The translations under genes were made by a program, and so were the position numbers. The notes below the pieces were generated by a model. That model saw nothing but the letters and a program-made list of their open reading frames with translations. It did no database searches and was not told where the DNA came from. Below are positions 1 to 7,926 of a stretch of DNA of 49,090 nucleotides, in pieces (within the stretch, counting starts at the first letter, position 1; the number at the start of each line of letters is the position of its first letter). The DNA is from Hamadaea sp. GTDB taxonomy: Bacteria > Actinomycetota > Actinomycetes > Mycobacteriales > Micromonosporaceae. The DNA lies in the NCBI RefSeq assembly GCF_013362815.1, contig NZ_JABFVK010000022.1:1-49090 (forward strand). Reading direction: 5' to 3'.

Positions 1-281
1 CGGGCGGAGAGCACCAGGTACTCCTCGCCGGCGTACTTGATCTCGGTGCCGCCGTACTTCGAGTAGACGACGGTGTCGCCGACCTGCACGTCGACCGGGA
101 TCCGAGCGCCCTTGTCGTCGAAGCGGCCCGGGCCGACGGCGAGGACGGTGCCCTCCTGCGGCTTCTCCTTGGCGGTGTCGGGGATAACGAGCCCCGACGC
201 GGTGGTCGTCTCAGCCTCGTTCGCCTGGACCAGGATGCGGTCCTCGAGCGGCCTGATCGCAACCTTCGTCGCGGTAGTCAC
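1..281 (-). CDS. groES: Co-chaperonin GroES (3' end cut by window edge)
   Basis: This is the Hsp10 lid of the GroEL/GroES folding chamber in the cytoplasm. The visible protein begins [16 protein letters not shown] and contains the mobile-loop region ([16 protein letters not shown]) and the [13 protein letters not shown] strand typical of actinobacterial GroES. About 93 residues are present; only the last few codons lie beyond position 1. I chose GTG at 281 because an AGGAGG box lies about 8 nt upstream; an in-frame ATG at 287 sits too close to that box. Two CIRCE operators lie upstream, so HrcA heat-shock repression is expected. groEL probably follows outside the window. Confidence 0.97.
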   Translation of the reverse strand, partial: MTTATKVAIRPLEDRILVQANEAETTTASGLVIPDTAKEKPQEGTVLAVGPGRFDDKGARIPVDVQVGDTVVYSKYGGTEIKYAGEEYLVLSA

Positions 282-397
282 GAGCATACCCTCCTGGGGT
301 ATCGGAAATTGCTGTCTGTCCACCCTCCGCAGCGGCACCGTCGTCGCGGGTGCCGGGCCGCCGTGGCTGGCTGGTGCCCTGATGGCACTTGTCATTC

Positions 398-424
398 TTA
401 GCACCCTCAGCAGGAGAGTGCTAA
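398..424. promoter_or_regulatory. CIRCE operator 1 (HrcA site) upstream of groES
   Basis: The arms TTAGCACCC and GAGTGCTAA are separated by exactly 9 nt, matching the CIRCE consensus TTAGCACTC-N9-GAGTGCTAA with one mismatch. It lies about 117 nt upstream of the groES start. CIRCE is the binding site of the HrcA repressor. Confidence 0.95.
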
Positions 425-443
425 ACCGAAGGTTATGACGTGG

Positions 444-470
444 CTAGCACTCAGTCAAGGAGAGTGCCAG
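444..470. promoter_or_regulatory. CIRCE operator 2, next to the divergent methyltransferase gene
   Basis: The arms CTAGCACTC and GAGTGCCAG flank a 9-nt spacer, giving three mismatches to the CIRCE consensus over 18 arm positions. It is 20 nt from the first box and ends 13 nt before the GTG of the divergent gene at 484, so HrcA bound here could also affect that gene. Confidence 0.85.
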
Positions 471-483
471 TACGATCGCCCGT

Positions 484-1674
484 GTGGACTCCGAACAGCT
501 CGCCGCGCTGCGTTCCCGGGAGGGAATCGCCGCGCTGGCCGCCGCGGAGGAGCTGATCGACACCGACCGGCTCGCCGCCATCAGCGCGCTGCGCTCCCGG
601 GGATACGCCGCCGAGGTGGCGGGAGCGGCGCTCACCCAGGCCGTGCTGCGGGCCCGGGCGGCCGCCAAGTTCGGCGAGTCCGCCTCCCGGATGCTGTTCA
701 CCCAGGCCGGCCTGGAACAGGCCACCCGGCCGGTCGTCGCCGCTCGGCGCGCCGCCCGGCTCGCCCAGGCGGGCGTACGCCGGGTGACGGATCTGGGCTG
801 CGGAATCGGGTCGGACGCGATCGCGATGGCCCGCGCCGGGATCACCGTGCACGCCGTCGACGCCGATCCGGTGACCGCCGACATCGCCGCCTTCAACTTC
901 GAGGCGCTCGGCCTCGACGCCGTCGTGACCTGTGCCGACGCCCAGGACGCCTCGTTGCACGACATCGGAGCGGCGTTCTGCGATCCGGCTCGGCGGCAGA
1001 CCGGTTCCGGCGTACGCCGAACTCGGCGGATCTTCCGTCCCGAGGACTACTCGCCGCCCTGGGACTGGGTCTCCCGCTTGCCGCAGGCTGTCGAGTACAC
1101 CGTCTTGAAGCTGGCCCCGGGGTTCCCGGGCGAGCTGCTGCCCGACGACTGCGAACTCGAACTGACCAGCGTCGACGGCGACGTCGTGGAAGCCGCCGCC
1201 TGGTTCGGGCCGCTGGCGCGCGTACCCCGGCGGGCTTCGGTTCTGCGGGGCACCGCCGTCCACGAGCTGACCGGCTCGGGCGAGGCGCTGGGACCGGTCG
1301 GTCCGGTGGGCGAGTTCGTGTACGACCCGGACGGGGCGGTCGTCCGCTCCCATCTCGTGGCGGAGTTCGCCCGGCTGGTGGACGGCCGGCTCGGCGACCC
1401 CGACATCGCGTACGTGTGGGCCTCGGCTCACCTTCCGACGCCCTTCGGGCGCTGCTTCGCCGTGGACGAGGTACTGCCGTTCTCGCTGAAGCGCCTGCGC
1501 TCGGCCCTGCGGGAGCGCGGCGTCGGACGACTGGAGATCCTCAAACGCGGGTCCGCCCTTGACGTCGAACAACTACGACGTGACCTTCGGCTCTCCGGGG
1601 ACGCTGACGCCAGCCTGCTGCTCACCAAGGTCGCTGGGCGGCCGGTCGCGGTGATCGCTCGCGCTCTTCCTTAG
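484..1674 (+). CDS. Class I SAM-dependent methyltransferase, THUMP-like
   Basis: Predicted SAM-dependent methyltransferase of 396 residues; the substrate is unknown. A Rossmann methyltransferase core is visible: the glycine-rich SAM motif DLGCGIGSDAIAMA (about residues 103-116), then an acidic strand end (HAVDADP) and a CDPARR motif where the catalytic loop lies in this family. The C-terminal part resembles the THUMP-like domain of actinobacterial homologues often found near groES. The GTG start has no good ribosome-binding site; the nearest purine-rich stretch (AAGGAGAG) is about 20 nt upstream and overlaps the second CIRCE box. It is divergent from groES. Confidence 0.8.
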   Translation: MDSEQLAALRSREGIAALAAAEELIDTDRLAAISALRSRGYAAEVAGAALTQAVLRARAAAKFGESASRMLFTQAGLEQATRPVVAARRAARLAQAGVRRVTDLGCGIGSDAIAMARAGITVHAVDADPVTADIAAFNFEALGLDAVVTCADAQDASLHDIGAAFCDPARRQTGSGVRRTRRIFRPEDYSPPWDWVSRLPQAVEYTVLKLAPGFPGELLPDDCELELTSVDGDVVEAAAWFGPLARVPRRASVLRGTAVHELTGSGEALGPVGPVGEFVYDPDGAVVRSHLVAEFARLVDGRLGDPDIAYVWASAHLPTPFGRCFAVDEVLPFSLKRLRSALRERGVGRLEILKRGSALDVEQLRRDLRLSGDADASLLLTKVAGRPVAVIARALP

Positions 1675-1720
1675 CGCTCCGGCGGTCGTTGGTGGGGCTT
1701 CGCGCGCTTGGGCGCGTGCG

Positions 1721-1781
1721 TTTATCCCGGGATAACGCGGTCTTCGCGCTCGTCGAGGGGACGTTATCCCCGGATAACGCG
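1721..1781. repeat. Paired TTATCCCGGGATAA-type palindromes
   Basis: Two near-identical palindromes, TTATCCCGGGATAA at 1722-1735 and TTATCCCCGGATAA at 1764-1777, both followed by CGCG, lie between the methyltransferase and the ybaK-like gene. The same motif recurs between alr and nnrD (13248-13346) and after the chitinase gene (41668-41721). All copies are intergenic. Confidence 0.85.
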
Positions 1782-1809
1782 TACGCGTAGGCCCGTACAC
1801 TCGATCACC

Positions 1810-2289
1810 GTGGCAAGCCAAGGAACTCCGGCCACCGCGCTGTTGGCCAAGCAGAAGGTCGCGCACACGCTGCACCCCTACGACGTGTCTCCGGACGCAC
1901 CCAACTACGGCGCGCTCGTCGCCACCGCGATCGGCGCCGATCCCGCTCGAGTCTTCAAGACGCTGGTCACCGAGGTCGACGGTGGACTGACCGTCGCCGT
2001 CGTGCCGGTCACCGGCGAACTGGACCTCAAAGCACTCGCTTCCGCCGCGGGTGGCAAGCGAGCCGCGCTGGCCGACCGTGCGGTCGCTGAGCGTACGACC
2101 GGCTATGTCCGAGGTGGCATCAGCCCGCTCGGCCAGCGCAAACGGCTGCCGACCGTGATCGACGCGACCGCGTTGGCCGGTGCCACCGTCTACGTCAGCG
2201 CCGGCAAGCGCGGGCTTCAAGTTCAGCTCGCCCCCGACGACCTCGTACGCCTCACCGGCGCGGTCGTCGCTTCGATCGCCTCCAGCTAG
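1810..2289 (+). CDS. ybaK: YbaK/EbsC-type Cys-tRNA(Pro) deacylase
   Basis: Predicted trans-editing enzyme that hydrolyses cysteine mischarged onto tRNA-Pro. The 159-residue protein has the YbaK fold signature: an N-terminal KVAHTLHPYDV segment, a VFKTLVTEVDGGLTVAVVPV core and the conserved YVRGGISPLGQRKRLPT loop. I chose GTG at 1810 (protein begins MASQGTP); a longer frame from 1708 would run through the palindromic repeat and encode arginine-rich sequence unlike the family. It ends just before a strong hairpin shared with the convergent MFS gene. Confidence 0.92.
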   Translation: MASQGTPATALLAKQKVAHTLHPYDVSPDAPNYGALVATAIGADPARVFKTLVTEVDGGLTVAVVPVTGELDLKALASAAGGKRAALADRAVAERTTGYVRGGISPLGQRKRLPTVIDATALAGATVYVSAGKRGLQVQLAPDDLVRLTGAVVASIASS

Positions 2290-2294
2290 AGGAC

Positions 2295-2336
2295 CTTGAA
2301 TGGAAAACGCTGCCGGGGCAACGTTTTCCATTCAAG
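2295..2336. terminator. Bidirectional hairpin between convergent genes
   Basis: CTTGAATGGAAAACG at 2295-2309 pairs perfectly (15 bp) with CGTTTTCCATTCAAG at 2322-2336; an inner TGCC/GGCA pair closes the loop. It sits between the convergent ybaK and MFS genes, and each is followed by a short A/T-containing run, so it probably terminates both. Confidence 0.85.
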
Positions 2337-2347
2337 ATCGCCTGAAA

Positions 2348-3589
2348 TCAGGCGGCGACGAGTTCCGGAGTGACAACAGGAGCGGGCCGCCGATCCATCT
2401 CCCGCCAGAACTTCCCGACGAACGGCGCAAGCGTGGCGAGCAGGTACGCCACACCGCAGACGATCAACGCGAGCTGAGCGCCGTACTCGCCGAGCCAACC
2501 GGCCGCCAGTGCGCCGAGCGGCATCCCCGCGAACGCCACCGCCGTCCCCAGCCCCTGTACGCGAGCCTGCAAGTGCTCCGGCACCCGCTCGTACATGACG
2601 GCCGAGAGGATGGGGTTGACCGCCGCGATGGCCACCCCGTCGATCAGCCCGAGGACCACGATCGACCAGGCGGGAGCGCCGAAGGCGAGGAAGAAAAAGC
2701 GGGGCGCACCGGCGATGAGGAAGCCCACCGAGAACAGCGCCCAGCGGGGCAGCCGCGGAGCCAGGAAGCCGAAGGCGATGTTGCCGAGCACGGCGCCCAG
2801 ACCGAAGGAGCCGCCGACCAGGCCGATGCCGACCGGCGTACCGAAGATGTCGCGGGCCCACAACGGAACCAGCACGGCACTGAAGCCCTGGTCCAGCATG
2901 TTCGTCACGAACAACATCAGGATCAGCCCGAGGACGAGCCGGTCGCCTCGCAGGTACGCCAGCCCGCCCCGAAGGGCCACCCCATACGGCTCGGCCGCCC
3001 GATCCGCCTTCCCCGGTACGCGTACCAGCAGCCCGACAAGTAGCGCGCACAACCCGAACGAGACCGCGTCGAGCAGCAGGACGTCGGCGGCATCGCCGAA
3101 CCAGACGATCAGCGGGCCGGCGAGGATGCCGCCGATGAGGCCGGCCGCCCGGCTGGTCCCGTCGACCAGGGTGGCCGCCCGGGTCATCTCGACCCCGGAC
3201 TTCGCGACGACCTGGGGGAACATCGCACCTCGCTTGGCGGTGTCGCCGAACCCGCGGAGCAGTCCGGCGACCGCGACCAGCACCATGAGGACTGGCAGGC
3301 CGAGCCCGCCGGACCGGTGCAGCAGCGGGATCGCGCCGACGACGACGAGACTGAGCAGGTCGGCGACGACCGAGATCCGGCGTCCGCCGATCTTGTCGAT
3401 GACCGGCCCGCCGAGGGCACAGGCCAGCACGTACGGGACGAGTTCAGCGGCTCCGACGAGCCCGGTCTTGGCGGCGCTGCCGGTGCTGACGAGCACCAGC
3501 CACGGCAACGCGATCATCGTCATCCGGCTGCCGAGCAGGGACAGCGTGCTGGCGAGCAGAAGGCCGGCGAGGGGGGCGCGGCGATTCAT
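2348..3589 (-). CDS. MFS transporter, probable drug efflux
   Basis: A 413-residue, 10-12 helix major facilitator of the macrolide-efflux-like type. The conserved loop-2 motif is seen as GGPVIDKIGGRR (about residues 60-71), and the second half repeats the fold (LVGGSFGLGAVLGNIAFGFL). The ATG start has a strong GAGGAGAA box that lies inside the 3' end of the upstream regulator gene; only 2 nt separate the genes, so translation is probably coupled. Its substrate cannot be read from sequence; the adjoining regulator suggests inducible efflux. Confidence 0.88.
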   Translation of the reverse strand: MNRRAPLAGLLLASTLSLLGSRMTMIALPWLVLVSTGSAAKTGLVGAAELVPYVLACALGGPVIDKIGGRRISVVADLLSLVVVGAIPLLHRSGGLGLPVLMVLVAVAGLLRGFGDTAKRGAMFPQVVAKSGVEMTRAATLVDGTSRAAGLIGGILAGPLIVWFGDAADVLLLDAVSFGLCALLVGLLVRVPGKADRAAEPYGVALRGGLAYLRGDRLVLGLILMLFVTNMLDQGFSAVLVPLWARDIFGTPVGIGLVGGSFGLGAVLGNIAFGFLAPRLPRWALFSVGFLIAGAPRFFFLAFGAPAWSIVVLGLIDGVAIAAVNPILSAVMYERVPEHLQARVQGLGTAVAFAGMPLGALAAGWLGEYGAQLALIVCGVAYLLATLAPFVGKFWREMDRRPAPVVTPELVAA

Positions 3590-3591
3590 GA

Positions 3592-4236
3592 TCAGTTCTC
3601 CTCAGAAGCGTCACGGGAGTCACGAGCGTCGCGGGAGTCAGGAGCTTCACCGGCGTCGCGACGGTCCAAAGAGTCATGGTTCAGAAACGGCAGGATGTTG
3701 AGCTGGACCACCACCTGCTCGGCCCCGGGCGGGCCCGGCTTCTCGTAGTGCGGGCGGGCGCTCTTCAGCAGCTCCAGCAGCTTGGCGGAGAGCTCCGCCG
3801 CCTCGGCCGGGGTCAGTAGGAGGCCGTAGTCGTTGAGGCCCATGGAGTCGTCCCACTCGGGCGGGATCGAGGTCGCCTCGCCGAGCCAGCGGTCCACCCG
3901 CTCCGCGCTGGCGGTCGCCACCGCCCGCATGTAGATCTCGGTCTCGAGCGGCGCTTCCCGAGCGGCCGGGGCTTCGAGGGTGGTGCTCTGGTGACTCGCG
4001 CGCCACCAGCGCTCCCGGCCGGTGCCGAGCGAGGCGTCCTCTTGGACGAAGCCGTACTGGGCGAGCTGCCGGAGGTGATAGCTCGTGACCCCGCTCGACT
4101 GCCCGATGCGCTCGGCCAGCTTCGTGGCGGTCGACGGGCCCTCCATGCGGAGCAGGCCCAGCAGGCGTACGCGAATCGGGTGCGCGATGCCCTTCAGCGT
4201 GTGGGCGCTCAGGTGGATCCGGCTCTCCTCGGTCAT
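3592..4236 (-). CDS. Winged-helix (ArsR/HTH_20-type) transcriptional regulator
   Basis: A 214-residue regulator with an N-terminal winged helix: HTLKGIAHPIRVRLLGLL, then AERIGQSSGVTSYHLRQL as the recognition helix, and a wing ending GRERWWRA. No metal-binding cysteine pair is visible, so a metal sensor is unlikely. The C-terminal 30 residues are an acidic/arginine repeat (SRDARDSRDA) of low complexity. I start at ATG 4236 (MTEESRIHLS); a longer frame to 4275 would run into the operator. It is co-transcribed with the MFS gene 2 nt downstream and probably represses both through the nested dyad at 4238-4285. Confidence 0.88.
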   Translation of the reverse strand: MTEESRIHLSAHTLKGIAHPIRVRLLGLLRMEGPSTATKLAERIGQSSGVTSYHLRQLAQYGFVQEDASLGTGRERWWRASHQSTTLEAPAAREAPLETEIYMRAVATASAERVDRWLGEATSIPPEWDDSMGLNDYGLLLTPAEAAELSAKLLELLKSARPHYEKPGPPGAEQVVVQLNILPFLNHDSLDRRDAGEAPDSRDARDSRDASEEN

Positions 4237-4237
4237 A

Positions 4238-4285
4238 CCGCAAAGATAGTTCTGCAAAGAGTTCTTTGCAAGCACTTCTTTGCGG
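4238..4285. promoter_or_regulatory. Nested GCAAAGA dyad, likely operator of the winged-helix regulator
   Basis: TGCAAAGA at 4253-4260 and TCTTTGCA at 4263-4270 form an inverted repeat with a 2-nt spacer. A second, outer pair, CCGCAAAGA at 4238-4246 and TCTTTGCGG at 4277-4285, is concentric with it. The array lies immediately upstream of the regulator start, as expected for autoregulation. Confidence 0.75.
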
Positions 4286-4303
4286 TCGGCCCGCGCCCAG
4301 ACG

Positions 4304-4356
4304 GATCAGGGATCTGGGTCGAATCTTGAGGAAAGATTCGACCCAGATCCCTGATC
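4304..4356. terminator. 24-bp perfect stem-loop (GATCAGGG...TCGAATCTT family)
   Basis: The arm at 4304-4327 (begins GATCAGGGATCTGGGTCG, ends AATCTT) is the exact reverse complement of 4333-4356, with a 5-nt loop. It lies between the ABC exporter 3' end at 4374 and the promoter of the regulator at 4236, so it can terminate the exporter operon (minus strand). A close relative is at 34346-34398. Confidence 0.85.
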
Positions 4357-4373
4357 GAGCGCCAAAAAGGGCG

Positions 4374-6110
4374 TCAGGCCTGCCAGGAGCGCCAGAGCGC
4401 GGCGTACGACCCGTCAGCGGCCACGAGTTCGTCGTGCGACCCGAGCTCGGCGATCCGCCCGTCCTCCACGACGGCCACCCGGTCGGCGTCGTGGGCCGAG
4501 AACAGCCGGTGCGCGATGGCGATGACGGTCCGCCCGTCGAGCACTGCGGCCAGGGACCGCTCCAGATGACGAGCGGCTCGGGGGTCGATGAGCGAGGTGG
4601 CCTCGTCCAGGACGAGCGTATGCGGATCGGCGAGCACCAATCGGGCGAGCGCCAGCTGCTGGGCCTGTGCCGGGGGCACGGTGAAGGTGCCCTGGCCGAC
4701 CTCGGTCTCCAGCCCGTCCGGCAGTGACTCCACCCATTCCCGGAGATCGACGGCGTCCAACGCACGCCACAGGTCCGATGACGTGGCAGTGGGCCGCGCC
4801 AGCAGCAGGTTGTCGCGAAGCGTACCCAGGAAGACGTGGTGTTCCTGGGTGACCAGGGCGACCTCGCCTCGGCGTACCGGCAGTGGCAGGTCGGCCAGCG
4901 GAGCCCCGCCGACGGTCACCGATCCCGAGGTCGGCGGGTGGATTCCAGCCAGCAGGCGGCCCAGCGTCGACTTCCCCGCGCCGGACGGGCCGACCATCGC
5001 CAGCCGCTCCCCCGGCGCCAAGGCCAAGTCGATGCCGTGCAGAACCGGTCGGCCTTCCACATAGGAGTAACGAACCTCCGAAGCGACCAGGTCGGAGCCC
5101 ACCGGGCGGACGTCCGAGGAGGCGTCGGACGGCAGCAGGCTGACGCCGACGAGCCGGGCGAGCGCGGCCCCGCCGACCTGGATCTCGTCCAGCCATTCGA
5201 GCGCGTGCTCGATCGGCCGGACCATCTGCTGCACGTACGCCACCGCCGCCGCCAGCTCACCGATGGAGACCCAGCCCTTGAAGTAGAACGCACCGCCGAT
5301 GACCAGAGTCGACGTGATCGAGATGTAGAAGCCCGCGTCGATCGTCGGGAACAGGATCGTCCGCAACCGGAGAGTGAACCGCTCAGCGGCGTACGACTGG
5401 GAGATCTTGGCGTCGATGTCGGCCCGCCGCCGTCCCCCGAAGCCGAAGGCCTCGCTGGTCCGCGAGCCCTCGACCGTCTCCGCGAGGGAATCGGTGACGT
5501 CCGCGTAGGCCGCGTTCTCGCGCAGGTAGCCGGGCGTGGCGCGGCCGAGGTACCAGCGTGAGATGGCGATGAGCAGCGGCGCGCCGAGCAGGCACGGAAT
5601 CGCGAGCTGCCAGCTGTTGAGCACGAGCGCGCCCGCCGAGAGGACGGCGGTCACAACGGCGACGAAGAGCTCCGGCACGCCCCGGCGCACGCTGTGGTTG
5701 AGCGAACCGACGTCGCGGGAAGCCCGCGTCATCAGGTCACCGGTGCCCGCACGCTCCACAGTCGACAGCGGCACGCCGAGCACCCCGTCGACGAACTCCT
5801 CCCGGATGTCGGCGAGCATGCGTTCGCCGAAGCGGGCCGAGGCGTACACGGCGAACCGGATGAACACCGCGTTCGCCAGCACCGACACCACGATCGCCAA
5901 CGCCAGAAGGTCGACGCGATCCGTGGTGCCATGGTCGGCGACGGTGTCGATGAGCCGCCCCAGCAGGGCCGGCGCGAACAACCCGGCGACGGCGGCGAGG
6001 CCGTGCAGCAGCACGACGAGCGCCAGCGCTCCCCGATGTTCGCGCAGCAGCCGCACGGCGTACGCCTTGACGACCGGCGCGGTGGCGATCGGCAGGATCT
6101 CCCGGCTCAT
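4374..6110 (-). CDS. ABC exporter subunit with intact Walker motifs
   Basis: A 578-residue half-transporter: an N-terminal six-helix membrane domain (about residues 15-310) and a C-terminal ATPase. The ATPase has a good Walker A (GPSGAGKST), Q-loop (VTQEHH), Walker B (TLVLDEATS) and switch histidine (AIAHRL), but the ABC signature expected as LSGGQ reads VPPAQAQQ. Its start overlaps the stop of the upstream half-transporter by one base (TGATG), so the two are translated together and should form a heterodimer. The substrate is unknown; the multidrug or lipid exporter class is likely. A long stem-loop follows. Confidence 0.92.
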   Translation of the reverse strand: MSREILPIATAPVVKAYAVRLLREHRGALALVVLLHGLAAVAGLFAPALLGRLIDTVADHGTTDRVDLLALAIVVSVLANAVFIRFAVYASARFGERMLADIREEFVDGVLGVPLSTVERAGTGDLMTRASRDVGSLNHSVRRGVPELFVAVVTAVLSAGALVLNSWQLAIPCLLGAPLLIAISRWYLGRATPGYLRENAAYADVTDSLAETVEGSRTSEAFGFGGRRRADIDAKISQSYAAERFTLRLRTILFPTIDAGFYISITSTLVIGGAFYFKGWVSIGELAAAVAYVQQMVRPIEHALEWLDEIQVGGAALARLVGVSLLPSDASSDVRPVGSDLVASEVRYSYVEGRPVLHGIDLALAPGERLAMVGPSGAGKSTLGRLLAGIHPPTSGSVTVGGAPLADLPLPVRRGEVALVTQEHHVFLGTLRDNLLLARPTATSSDLWRALDAVDLREWVESLPDGLETEVGQGTFTVPPAQAQQLALARLVLADPHTLVLDEATSLIDPRAARHLERSLAAVLDGRTVIAIAHRLFSAHDADRVAVVEDGRIAELGSHDELVAADGSYAALWRSWQA

Positions 6111-7846
6111 CAGGCGTCCTCTCCCCGGGTCACGACCGCCCGGTAGCGCGGTTCCGTACGAAGCAGTTCACGGTGGGTGCCCTCGGCGACGACCTTGCCG
6201 TCCTCCAGGTAAAGCACCAGGTCGGCTCGGTCCAGCACCAGCGGGCTCGTGCTCGCGACCACCGTCGACCGCACGCCTCGCTCCGCGCGATACGCACCGA
6301 TCCGGGCGGCGATGCGCGCCTCGGTGTGCGCGTCGACCGCGCTGGTCGGCTCGACCAGCAGCAGCATCGGCGGGTCGGCAAGCAACGCGCGGGCCAGCCG
6401 CAACCGTTGCTGCTGCCCGCCGGAGAACTCGCGGCCGCGCTCGGCCACGTGACTGTCCAGGCCGTCCGGCAGCGCGTCGACCACGTCGGTCGCGCTCGCC
6501 GCCGTCAGCGCCGCGCGAATCTGCTCGCCACTAGCTGCACGCCCGGTCCCGGCCCGCGGGTCCAGCTCCGCGCGCAGAACACCGCTGAACAGACGCGCGT
6601 CGTTGTCACCCACGAGGATGACCTCACGGATCGCCCGCCTCGCCATTTTCTCCAGGGGTACGCCGTCAGCAGTGACCGAGGTTTCGGCGTACCGGCCGAG
6701 GCGATCCACTACTTCGGCCGCGTCCTCCGGTTTGGCACTGGCGATGACGGTGTACCGGCCGGCCGGGATGGTGACACCCGACTCCGGATCGTGGAGCTCC
6801 ACGGCGCTCGTCGGCGGCATCGCCCGGTCGAGCGCGCTGGGCTCGTCGATCTCCGGCTCCAGCTGCAGGAGGTAGACCATCCGTTTGGCCGCCACGAGAC
6901 CACGGGTGATCTTGTCGACGAGTTCCACGATGGTCCGCAGCGGCACCAGCAGGAAGGCGGCGTACCCGTAGAAGGTGAACAGCTGGCCCACCTTGATGTC
7001 GCCGGCGAGCGCGAACCGCGCGCCGAGCCACGTGACCAGCGCGACGAACAGACCGGGGAGCAGCACCTGCGCGGCCTCGAGCAGCGCGTCGACCTTGCCC
7101 ACCCGGACGCCCTCGGTTCGGAGCTTCTGCGACTGCTGCCGGTAGCTCGCGGCGAAGACCGACTCGCCGCCGACACCCCGGAGTACACGCAACCCCGCGA
7201 CGATGTCCCCCGCCCGGCTGATCAGCGTCCCCTGCTGATGCCGGTACGCCGCCTGCCGGGTGTGCAGCGGCCGGATCAGCAGCGCGACCGCCGACATCAT
7301 CACCGGTACGCCGATCAGCACGACCAGCCCGAGCTGCCACGACGTCGTCAGCAGGATGACCGAGACCACCACGATCGCGACGACCGCGCCGGAACCCCGC
7401 AGGAGGATGTCCAGCGCGCCACCGATGTGGCTGACGTCGGAGTTGCCGATGCTCACGACCTCGCCGGTGGCGATGCGCTTGGGCAGCGTCGCGCCGAGGC
7501 GGTTGGCCTGGTCGACGGTCAGCTGGATGGTCCGGTACGCCGCCCGCAGCCAGTTGTAGACGGCGAACCGGTGCCGCATGATGTTCGCCCACGCCGTGAT
7601 CGCGCTGAGGAGCACGAAAACGCCGGCCCAGCGAAGCAGGCCGGCGAAGTCGGGTGCGTCGATGGCGCGGCCGATCGCGGCCGGGCCGAGCGCCATGGCG
7701 ACCATCCAGATGACGCCGAAGCTCATACCCACGGCCATCGTCGGCCACTGCTTGCGCCACAACCAGAACAGGTAACGCCCCGGTGACCGCCCGTCGGGAC
7801 GGCCGGGATCAGGTTCGGGAAGGGGTTTACGTAAGGGGCGGCGCAC
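6110..7846 (-). CDS. ABC exporter subunit with degenerate nucleotide-binding site
   Basis: A 578-residue half-transporter with a six-helix membrane domain, then an ATPase domain. The signature motif is canonical (FSGGQQQRLRLARALL). The Walker A position reads VIASAKPEDAAEVV with no GxxGxGKS/T, Walker B reads MLLLVEPTSAVD (aspartate replaced by valine), and the switch histidine is replaced (VVASTSPL). It therefore probably cannot hydrolyse ATP alone and supplies only its signature motif to the partner at 4374-6110. I chose GTG at 7846 (MRRPLRKPLPEP); no clear ribosome-binding site is seen, and open frame continues upstream with arginine-rich, non-homologous sequence. Confidence 0.88.
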   Translation of the reverse strand: MRRPLRKPLPEPDPGRPDGRSPGRYLFWLWRKQWPTMAVGMSFGVIWMVAMALGPAAIGRAIDAPDFAGLLRWAGVFVLLSAITAWANIMRHRFAVYNWLRAAYRTIQLTVDQANRLGATLPKRIATGEVVSIGNSDVSHIGGALDILLRGSGAVVAIVVVSVILLTTSWQLGLVVLIGVPVMMSAVALLIRPLHTRQAAYRHQQGTLISRAGDIVAGLRVLRGVGGESVFAASYRQQSQKLRTEGVRVGKVDALLEAAQVLLPGLFVALVTWLGARFALAGDIKVGQLFTFYGYAAFLLVPLRTIVELVDKITRGLVAAKRMVYLLQLEPEIDEPSALDRAMPPTSAVELHDPESGVTIPAGRYTVIASAKPEDAAEVVDRLGRYAETSVTADGVPLEKMARRAIREVILVGDNDARLFSGVLRAELDPRAGTGRAASGEQIRAALTAASATDVVDALPDGLDSHVAERGREFSGGQQQRLRLARALLADPPMLLLVEPTSAVDAHTEARIAARIGAYRAERGVRSTVVASTSPLVLDRADLVLYLEDGKVVAEGTHRELLRTEPRYRAVVTRGEDA

Positions 7847-7926
7847 AGCGCGGACATTACGAGATCGGCCCGCCGCGCGGCAACCGGTTTTCGCCTCGGA
7901 CCGGCTGCCCGGATAGGCTGTTCGTC

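Noticed and set aside
7783-7926. N-terminal extension of tsaB upstream of GTG 7927
   Set aside because: The frame is open, but the translation is arginine/glycine rich and overlaps the start of the divergent ABC gene; TsaB proteins begin at the LVLVLDT strand.
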